The notes below the pieces were generated by a model. It was given only the letters and a program-made list of their open reading frames with translations. It was not told the origin of the DNA and searched no databases. The translations under genes and the position numbers were made by a program. Shown here piece after piece: positions 1-5,162 of a stretch of 7,851 bases of DNA. The stretch covers positions 1-7,851 of the forward strand of contig CAZOAT010000108.1 in NCBI GenBank assembly GCA_964577965.1, given 5' to 3'. Within the stretch, counting starts at the first letter, position 1, and every line of letters starts with the position of its first letter. This DNA is from DASUUI01 sp964577965. GTDB lineage: Bacteria > Gemmatimonadota > Gemmatimonadetes > Gemmatimonadales > Gemmatimonadaceae.

Positions 1-1420
1 CCCGTGGCTCGTCTCCGCCGACTCCGGGCGGTGCGCTGCCCTGGTGCGCGCGCTCGCGCAGCTGCTGTGAGGTGCGCGCGAACCGCGCGAACATGTCGCG
101 CACTGTCTGATGGGGCGACGCGGCGGACTGAATCTCGACCTCGGCGAGCCGTGCGCGGAGGCGCTCATCATCGGGACGCGTACCGACGAGCTCACGCAGC
201 ACGTCGATCGCCAGAGACGCATGCCCCTGCTGGAGGTACAGATCCGCCATCGTCTCGCTGGCGAGCGCCGGTCTGGGCTCGTCCGGTCCCGGTTCCATGA
301 ACTCCGTGGGTCCGGGTGGCGCCACAGGCTCGGCACGTTGGGTCGGCTCGGAGCTCGCAGCACGTTCGGTCGGCTCGGAACTCTCAGCACCCTCGGCTGC
401 TGCGGCAGCCTCAGAAAGTTGGGCGGGCTCACCCTCCTGCTCAGCCGCTCCAATACCCGGCGCGTCGGCCTCGCCCCGCTCCGTGTCGGCCGGCAGTGAC
501 GGCAGCCAGTCGTGGTAATCGTAACGTTCGGCCGGCGTCGGCTTCGGCTCGTCCGTCTCAGCGACGCCGTCCCAGTCGCCGGCCCCCTCGGTCGGTACTG
601 GACCGGCCGCGCTCACCCAGTCCTCACCGGACGTGGGCTCAGCAGCGCCCCCGTCAAGCGGCTCCCAGTCCGGGAAAGCGCTGTCAGGCGGCTGTGCTCC
701 GGCTGACTCGGCCGGCCTGTCTGTGGGCTCTCCACCAGGGGCGCCAGTTTCAGCGGGCGCTGTGCCCGGCAACTCTCCGGTTGCCTCAGGCTGTGCCTCG
801 ACGGCTCCTTCCGGTGCTCGCCCACCGCCCGCCTCAGCCTGGGACTCACCGTTTGTTGTGCCGACCTCCTCAGCGACAGGTTCCGCGGCCGCCTCGGCGT
901 CGAACGCAATAGTTGAATCGAGACCCTGCGGCGGCGTTACGTCCCCCCACGACGCTGGCACGGCCTCCTGCGTGCCGGCTGGCTCCGACTGCTCAGCCTC
1001 GATCGGTTCAGGTGCCACCAGACGCTGGCTGAGGTTCTTCACAGAGGCGAGCAGGTCCTCGTTCCGCGGCTCGATCTCGAGTGCGCGGAAGAAGTACGTT
1101 CGCGCGTGATCCACATCGCCGACCCGCGCGAACAGCTCTCCGATCAGCCGCAGCGCTATGAAATTCTCTGGGTCGAGATCGAGCGCAGTGTGCAGCGGGT
1201 CCCACGCGTCGGACTCGCGGCCCGCATCCACCAGCGCCTGAGCGAGCACCACGTGCCCGCTGAGGTGATTGCGCTGCTCCGCCAGGCGCGCCTCACAGAG
1301 CTCGATGGCGCGATCGAAGTTTCCCTGCTTTCTGAACTCGTTGGCAAGTGCGGCAAAATAGCGCCGCGGATTCTCGGCGAACTTGCGCTCCAGCTCTGCA
1401 ATCCTGCCTGGCGTGTCCAT
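1..1420 (-). CDS. TPR protein with long acidic disordered linker (3' end outside window)
   Basis: Reading from ATG at 1420-1418 to the left edge gives 473 codons plus one base with no stop, so the C-terminus is missing. Residues about 1-135 form at least three TPR-type helical pairs: FAALANEFRKQGNFDRAIEL near 22-41, HVVLAQALVDAGRESDA near 56-72, and IGELFARVGDVDHARTYFFRALEIEPRN near 93-120. Residues about 136-385 are low complexity, rich in Glu, Ala, Pro and Gly with several Asp-Trp motifs, and look disordered. Residues about 386-430 form another TPR-like pair (TMADLYLQQGHASLAIDVL, then a DDERLRARLAEVE-type helix). No signal peptide or membrane segment is visible, so I infer a cytoplasmic scaffold or adaptor. 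The ATG has no Shine-Dalgarno but lies about 58 bases downstream of a plausible promoter start. An in-frame TTG further upstream overlaps that promoter's -10 and is unlikely as the start. The specific function is unknown. The coding assignment is secure because the frame stays open with TPR-like sequence at both ends. Confidence 0.88.
   Translation of the reverse strand, partial: MDTPGRIAELERKFAENPRRYFAALANEFRKQGNFDRAIELCEARLAEQRNHLSGHVVLAQALVDAGRESDAWDPLHTALDLDPENFIALRLIGELFARVGDVDHARTYFFRALEIEPRNEDLLASVKNLSQRLVAPEPIEAEQSEPAGTQEAVPASWGDVTPPQGLDSTIAFDAEAAAEPVAEEVGTTNGESQAEAGGGRAPEGAVEAQPEATGELPGTAPAETGAPGGEPTDRPAESAGAQPPDSAFPDWEPLDGGAAEPTSGEDWVSAAGPVPTEGAGDWDGVAETDEPKPTPAERYDYHDWLPSLPADTERGEADAPGIGAAEQEGEPAQLSEAAAAAEGAESSEPTERAASSEPTQRAEPVAPPGPTEFMEPGPDEPRPALASETMADLYLQQGHASLAIDVLRELVGTRPDDERLRARLAEVEIQSAASPHQTVRDMFARFARTSQQLRERAHQGSAPPGVGGDEPR
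333..386. repeat. Two-copy 27-bp tandem repeat inside the TPR protein linker
   Basis: Units 333-359 and 360-386 are directly adjacent and match at 24 of 27 positions. On the minus strand they encode two copies of a nine-residue unit of the form x-S-S-E-P-T-(E/Q)-R-A. A degenerate start of a third unit may follow at 387. The repeat stays in frame, consistent with linker growth by slippage or local duplication. Confidence 0.8.
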
Positions 1421-1484
1421 GGGTGGGGTGTGGTCCGCCAGCGTGCGCGGGATTGCGGAGCCGTGGCCGGAGGCACCGGATCGC

Positions 1485-1514
1485 AAGATAAGAATCGGCG
1501 GCACCAAGCGTCAA
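1485..1514 (-). promoter_or_regulatory. Sigma-70-like promoter for the left TPR gene
   Basis: On the minus strand there is TTGACG (1514-1509, 5 of 6 to the -35 consensus), an 18-base spacer, and TATCTT (1490-1485, 4 of 6 to the -10). The predicted transcript would start near 1478 and have a leader of roughly 58 bases before ATG 1420. It lies in the divergent gap and points away from the PpiD-like gene. This is a consensus match only, with no experimental support. Confidence 0.5.
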
Positions 1515-1638
1515 TCGGAAGTGTAGAAGTGACTTGCTCTTAGCGCGCGGGGCCGGATAGCTTTCGTGGCCCTGCCCCCGGGTCCTGCGTGTCAGTCCGC
1601 AGACGGGCTCTTACCGAAAAATCCCAGGAGTCATCCCC

Positions 1639-3471
1639 GTGATGGAATGGATGCGGCGCTTTGCGCCCATCGTCTTCTTCGTCATAGCAGTCACCTTCAT
1701 CGGCGGCTTTCTGCTCGTCGAGTCCTCGGGTCTTCTGGGACGCGGCGCGCTCACGCCGACGACCGCTGTGGCCACAGTGAACGGAGAAGACATCCTCGCG
1801 ACGCGCTGGTTCAGCATGACGCAGCAGTTCGAGCAGGCCGAGATGCAGGAAGGACGCACACTCACGCTCGACGACCGCGAGCGGATCGCCGATCGTGCGT
1901 TCGAGGAGCTGGTAACGAACGTTCTCCTGCAGCAGGAGTACCGGCGCCGCGGGATCCGTGTCACCGACGAGGAGATCCGCAACGCCGCGCTGTTCTCGCC
2001 ACCGGCGGACCTGATGCAGAGTCCTGAGCTGCAGACGGACGGGAGGTTCGACCCGGCCAAGTACCAGCGGCTGCTGGCAAGCCCTGCGGCCCGGCAGCAA
2101 GGACTCCTGGCGCAGCTCGAGGCGTTCTACCGCACCGAGCTGCCGCGGCAGAAGCTGCTCGAGCAGGTGGCCGGGAACGCCTACTCGAGCGACCACCAGC
2201 TGTGGCTGTCGTGGCAGGCACGGAATGACTCCGCGCGCGCATCGTTCGTCCGCTTCGACCCGGAAGAGATTCCGGACGCGCAGGTCAGCGTCACCGACGC
2301 GGAGATCCGCGCGTACTATGCGGGGCACAGAGAGAACTTCGAGCGGCCGGGGCGCGCCCAGGTCTCAGTCATGGTGATCCCACGCACGGTGACTGCAGTG
2401 GACTCGGCAGCGACGCGCAACCGCGCGGCCGCGCTGCGGCAGGAGATCCTCAGCGGCTCACGTACGTTCGAGGACGTTGCGGCGCTCGAGTCGGCCGATT
2501 CGGTCTCGGCACGTGACGGCGGAAATCTCGGCGCCGGCCCGCGCGGACGTTTCGTCGAGCCGTTTGAGAATGCCGCTTACGCGCTGAGTGTCGGCGAGAT
2601 CTCGCAGCCGATACTGAGTCCCTTCGGTTACCACCTGATCAGGCTGGACGAGCGACGCGGCGACACTCTCTCCGCACGCCACATTCTCCTGCAGATCGAA
2701 CAGACCGATTCGGCCGCGGTCGCAACTGACCGTCGCGCAGACTCGCTCTCGCGCCTGGCCGGATCGGCCGACGATCCACGGCGTTTCGACGAAGCCTCGC
2801 GGACGCTCGGTCTGCCGATTCAGCGCGGGCTTGTCCTTCAGGGCGAGCCGTTCGTGCTGGGCGGACGCTACGTCCCCGGGGTTGCCGCCTGGTCACTGGG
2901 AGGCGCGCGACGGGGAGAGGTGAGCGAGCTGCTGGACTGGGACGAGGGATACGCTCTCGCCCGACTCGACTCCATCACCCGCGGCGGAATACCGCCGCTT
3001 GCCGACGTGACGCCCCAGATCAGAACTCTGCTCATACGGCAGAAGAAGCTCGATGCGCTCGTGATCGCGGCTGATCCACTCGCCCGACAGGCCGTGACCA
3101 CCACGCTGGAGCAGGCCGCCGTCGCGCATGACAAGGAAGTGCACAGCAGCGACTGGTTTACGCGGGTCTCCCCGGCGGGCCAGCTCGGGCGCGTGAACGA
3201 GGCGATCGGGGCCGCGTTCACTCTCCCTGTAGGTCGGGTGAGCGCTCCGATACGCACGCTGGATGGTGTTTTCGTTTTGCGGGTGGATGAGCGACGAGAG
3301 GCCGACCGCGCCGAATTCGAAGCGCAGAAGGCGGAAGTGCGGGAAGAGGACAGAGAGCGGCTCCAGCAGGAGAGGATTCAACTCTTCATGCTGAACCTTC
3401 GCGAGAACGCGAGGATCACGGACCGCCGCCTCGAGATCGCAGAGGCACAGCGCCAGATCGTCCTGCAATAG
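1639..3471 (+). CDS. ppiD: PpiD/SurA-like membrane-anchored peptidyl-prolyl cis-trans isomerase
   Basis: The 610-residue protein is close in length to E. coli PpiD (about 620). Residues 1-7 are short and basic, 8-27 form one hydrophobic helix with no cleavage site, and the rest should be periplasmic. Residues about 40-235 are a SurA_N/PpiD-type chaperone region (AVATVNGEDI near 43-52; TDGRFDPAKYQRLL near 133-146). A parvulin-type rotamase module lies at about 238-338, with the signature GGNLG at 294-298 and FGYHLI at 329-334. A second, degenerate module follows at about 345-446, starting ARHILLQI. A third partial repeat lies near 518-552, then a charged helical tail. The family assists folding of exported and outer-membrane proteins near the Sec translocon. 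AGGAG at 1626-1630 lies 8 bases before GTG 1639 and 11 before ATG 1642, so the start is one of these adjacent codons. The gene is divergent from a TPR gene and convergent with tatA. The ppiD symbol rests on architecture. A more distant SurA/PrsA-like name is possible. Confidence 0.93.
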   Translation: MMEWMRRFAPIVFFVIAVTFIGGFLLVESSGLLGRGALTPTTAVATVNGEDILATRWFSMTQQFEQAEMQEGRTLTLDDRERIADRAFEELVTNVLLQQEYRRRGIRVTDEEIRNAALFSPPADLMQSPELQTDGRFDPAKYQRLLASPAARQQGLLAQLEAFYRTELPRQKLLEQVAGNAYSSDHQLWLSWQARNDSARASFVRFDPEEIPDAQVSVTDAEIRAYYAGHRENFERPGRAQVSVMVIPRTVTAVDSAATRNRAAALRQEILSGSRTFEDVAALESADSVSARDGGNLGAGPRGRFVEPFENAAYALSVGEISQPILSPFGYHLIRLDERRGDTLSARHILLQIEQTDSAAVATDRRADSLSRLAGSADDPRRFDEASRTLGLPIQRGLVLQGEPFVLGGRYVPGVAAWSLGGARRGEVSELLDWDEGYALARLDSITRGGIPPLADVTPQIRTLLIRQKKLDALVIAADPLARQAVTTTLEQAAVAHDKEVHSSDWFTRVSPAGQLGRVNEAIGAAFTLPVGRVSAPIRTLDGVFVLRVDERREADRAEFEAQKAEVREEDRERLQQERIQLFMLNLRENARITDRRLEIAEAQRQIVLQ

Positions 3472-3485
3472 CGCTGTTACGTCCT

Positions 3486-3518
3486 GCGCGCTGCCGGGGC
3501 CATGCTCCGGCGGCGCGC
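3486..3518. terminator. Strong GC hairpin between convergent ppiD and tatA
   Basis: Left arm 3486-3497 and right arm 3507-3518 form a 12-bp stem around a 9-base loop. In the plus-strand transcript all 12 positions pair, with one U-G wobble. In the minus-strand transcript the same position is a C-A mismatch. It starts 15 bases after the ppiD stop and lies 64 bases past the tatA stop, so it could serve both genes. No U tract follows on either side, so it may act as a U-less terminator, a Rho-assisted barrier or a 3'-end stabiliser. Confidence 0.55.
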
Positions 3519-3581
3519 ACATCGGCTCAGGGCACGGTCCGCCAGGAGGCGCGCATCACCTCACGGTACCGCTCATCAGCA

Positions 3582-3836
3582 CTACTGGATGAGCCGCTTC
3601 GGCTCCCGGTCCGTGTCGCTGCGTGTCGTGCGCTCTTCCGGCGGGGGCGCGCCAACGCGGTCCGCCGGGGTACCGGCGTCCGTCACTTCCCGCGTGGCGT
3701 CGTTGATACTGCGTTTGAACTCCCTGATTCCCTTCCCCATCGAGCCGGCGATCTCCGGTATCCGCTTCGCGCCGAACAGCAGCAGCACGACGAGCAGGAT
3801 CAGAACGATTTCCGGGAAGCCAAGATTGCCGATCAT
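3582..3836 (-). CDS. tatA: Sec-independent protein translocase subunit TatA/TatE type
   Basis: The 84-residue protein has the full TatA layout. There is a short N-terminus with G-F-P-E at 6-9, one transmembrane helix at about 10-21, the F-G hinge at 21-22, then the amphipathic helix AKRIPEIAGSMGKGIREFKR at about 23-42 and a hydrophilic, charged tail. TatA assembles with TatC (and TatB where present) to carry folded twin-arginine substrates across the cytoplasmic membrane. The short length and the A-type amphipathic helix favour TatA/TatE over TatB, and many non-proteobacterial systems use one such protein for both roles. The start ATG 3836-3834 is preceded by AGGAGG at 3847-3842 with 5 bases between, the strongest ribosome binding site in the window. 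It is the last gene of the minus-strand run. No tatC lies in the window. A small hairpin sits just upstream of the Shine-Dalgarno and another inside the last codons. Confidence 0.95.
   Translation of the reverse strand: MIGNLGFPEIVLILLVVLLLFGAKRIPEIAGSMGKGIREFKRSINDATREVTDAGTPADRVGAPPPEERTTRSDTDREPKRLIQ
3591..3605 (-). promoter_or_regulatory. Hairpin in the last codons of tatA
   Basis: GAGCCG (3591-3596) and CGGCTC (3600-3605) form a perfect 6-bp stem with a 3-base loop, ending about 6 bases before the tatA stop codon. The same arm sequences occur in the hairpin upstream of tatA. It could affect mRNA 3' stability, or it may be a by-product of codons for Glu-Pro-Lys-Arg-Leu. Confidence 0.3.
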
Positions 3837-3848
3837 GTAAACCTCCTT

Positions 3849-3866
3849 GAGCCGATCGCGCGGCTC
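3849..3866 (-). promoter_or_regulatory. Hairpin directly upstream of the tatA ribosome binding site
   Basis: GAGCCG (3849-3854) and CGGCTC (3861-3866) form a perfect 6-bp stem with a 6-base loop. In the minus-strand mRNA it ends one base before the AGGAGG of tatA (3847-3842). It lies in the 43-base gap after the DUF4321-like gene. It leaves the Shine-Dalgarno unpaired, so it could mark an mRNA processing or stabilising point rather than block translation. Function is inferred from position only. Confidence 0.35.
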
Positions 3867-3879
3867 CTGGTACGCTGTC

Positions 3880-4161
3880 TCAGAATAGCGAGCGCGCGAT
3901 CAGGTACGCGATCAGCACGCCAACGAGGCTCAGGAGTGAAACGTCGAGGGCTACCGGCCCAACCGCAAGCTTGATTATCACCAGGTCGAGCGACAGCGGC
4001 CCCACGGAGGGGGTGACGCCGGTGGTGAAGAACTCCTTGGCGGCTCCCGGCGGGAGAAACCTGCGCGCGGCCTGCGTCAGCAGACCACCGACGACGAAGC
4101 CGATTATCAGTGTCACCGCGTAGAACCGCGCTCCGTGTCCTGCTCCCCGGCGCGCCATCAC
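3880..4161 (-). CDS. Small two-TM membrane protein, DUF4321-like
   Basis: The protein has 92 or 93 residues. A basic N-terminus (RRGAGHGAR) precedes a first hydrophobic helix at about 12-30, then a loop containing LPPGAAKEFFTTGVTPSVGPLSLDL, a moderately hydrophobic stretch near 57-72, and a second helix at about 74-92 that nearly reaches the C-terminus. The G-V-T-P-x-x-G-P-L-S-L-D-L segment between two helices resembles what I recall of DUF4321 proteins, whose function is unknown. By the positive-inside rule the N-terminus should be cytoplasmic. The start is GTG 4161 or the adjacent ATG 4158. The ATG shares its A with the upstream TGA stop (TGATG), and a GGAG lies 8 bases before the GTG and 11 before the ATG. 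Translation is thus probably coupled to the polyprenyl synthase. tatA follows 43 bases downstream. The family name is recognition by eye; that it is a real coding gene is well supported by the overlap and topology. Confidence 0.8.
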   Translation of the reverse strand: MMARRGAGHGARFYAVTLIIGFVVGGLLTQAARRFLPPGAAKEFFTTGVTPSVGPLSLDLVIIKLAVGPVALDVSLLSLVGVLIAYLIARSLF

Positions 4162-5162
4162 GCGTGCCGCTCCAGCACGTAGCGAACCACGCGCGAGAGC
4201 GCCTCGCTGCCGCGGCTGTCGGGTAGCTGTTCGGCGGCGTCCGCGGCGACGCCCGCGTGTTTCGTAGCCTGCTCCCTGGCGTAGTCGAGCCCCCCATGTT
4301 CGTGCACCAGGCGGGCGACCCGCTGGATCTGTGCGTCAGTGGGCGAATCACTGTCGAAGAGCATCTCCACCTCCTTGCGCGCCGACGAAGGCATCTGGCG
4401 CAACGCGGCGATCAGCGGCAGCGTCACCTTCCGCTCCCTGAGATCGAGGCCGGCGGGTTTGCCGGTAGTGTCCGCGTGGCCGGTGTAGTCCATCATGTCG
4501 TCAACGATCTGGAACGCCATCCCGAGCGAACGGCCGTACTGCCGCAGCGTCCCCCGGTGCCGGCCGGCGCCGGCCAGCGCTCCGACCTCGCACGCGGCCG
4601 ACATAAGCGATGCGGTCTTCGCCCCGATGAGGATCTCATAATCCTCCTCTGAGGACCGCAGTGGATGCGTGGTACCGAGCTGGCGCAGCTCGCCCACACT
4701 CATCTCGGCTGAGACCCGCGTCAGGATGTCGATCGGTTCCAGATCGCCCAGCCCCACGAGCTCGGTGAGCGCCCGGGCATAGATGAAGTCCCCGGCGATC
4801 ACCGACACCTGGTGGCTGAACATCGCGTTCACTGTGGGCATTCCCCGCCTGAGCACCGAGTGGTCCACCGCGTCGTCGTGCACCAGAGTCGCGAGGTGGA
4901 TGAGCTCGACGACAGCCGCCAGCCGTACCGCCCGCTGCTCCTGCTTGCCGTCCACCTCGCTGGCAAGCAGCACCAGCGTCGGGCGCAGCATCTTGCCGCG
5001 CATCGACATCAGGTGAGCCCCGACGCGCGCAATGAGTGGCGCGTCCGCCAGGACTATCCGGCGCATCTCGGCGGCTACACGATCGAGTTGCTTGCGGAAG
5101 GGCCCCTGGATCTCCCGCAACTCCGGCGTAATCGGAGCACGCGCGCGTGCGGCCGTCGTCAA
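4158..5162 (-). CDS. Trans long-chain polyprenyl diphosphate synthase (IspB/HepT type)
   Basis: The 334-residue protein, typical length for the family, adds isopentenyl diphosphate units to an allylic primer to make the all-trans polyprenyl tail of menaquinone or ubiquinone. The first Asp-rich motif is HDDAVD with Asp96, Asp97 and Asp100, followed by the RRGMPT substrate loop at 105-110. The second is VDDMMD with Asp221, Asp222 and Asp225, preceded by GMAFQI. The RGKMLRP motif at 55-61 and AKTASL near 181-186 are also present. Five residues before the first motif is Ala91 and there is no bulky aromatic there, which in this family points to a long chain rather than FPP or GGPP. Exact chain length cannot be read. 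The start is TTG 5162, overlapping the preceding TPR stop as TTGA. No ATG or GTG gives a full N-terminus, and Met33 would cut the first helix. Only a weak AGG lies upstream, so coupled translation is likely. The DUF4321-like gene follows with a TGATG overlap. Confidence 0.95.
   Translation of the reverse strand: MTTAARARAPITPELREIQGPFRKQLDRVAAEMRRIVLADAPLIARVGAHLMSMRGKMLRPTLVLLASEVDGKQEQRAVRLAAVVELIHLATLVHDDAVDHSVLRRGMPTVNAMFSHQVSVIAGDFIYARALTELVGLGDLEPIDILTRVSAEMSVGELRQLGTTHPLRSSEEDYEILIGAKTASLMSAACEVGALAGAGRHRGTLRQYGRSLGMAFQIVDDMMDYTGHADTTGKPAGLDLRERKVTLPLIAALRQMPSSARKEVEMLFDSDSPTDAQIQRVARLVHEHGGLDYAREQATKHAGVAADAAEQLPDSRGSEALSRVVRYVLERHA

Noticed and set aside
316..912. Plus-strand open frame of 198 codons over the left TPR linker
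   Set aside because: It is Pro/Arg-rich shadow sequence of the low-complexity linker. The minus frame is open for the whole 1420 bases and carries TPRs.
1534..1563. TTGCTC - 18 bases - TAGCTT as a ppiD promoter
   Set aside because: The -10 matches only three of six consensus bases and the spacing is long; too weak to list as a feature.
1540..2328. Minus-strand open frame of 262 codons opposite ppiD
   Set aside because: It lies antisense to the ppiD N-terminal region, is Arg-rich with no domain pattern, and is explained by codon bias on the real strand.
3582..3836. TatB instead of TatA
   Set aside because: The short length, F-G hinge followed by AKRIPEIAG, and short tail fit TatA/TatE better than the longer TatB.
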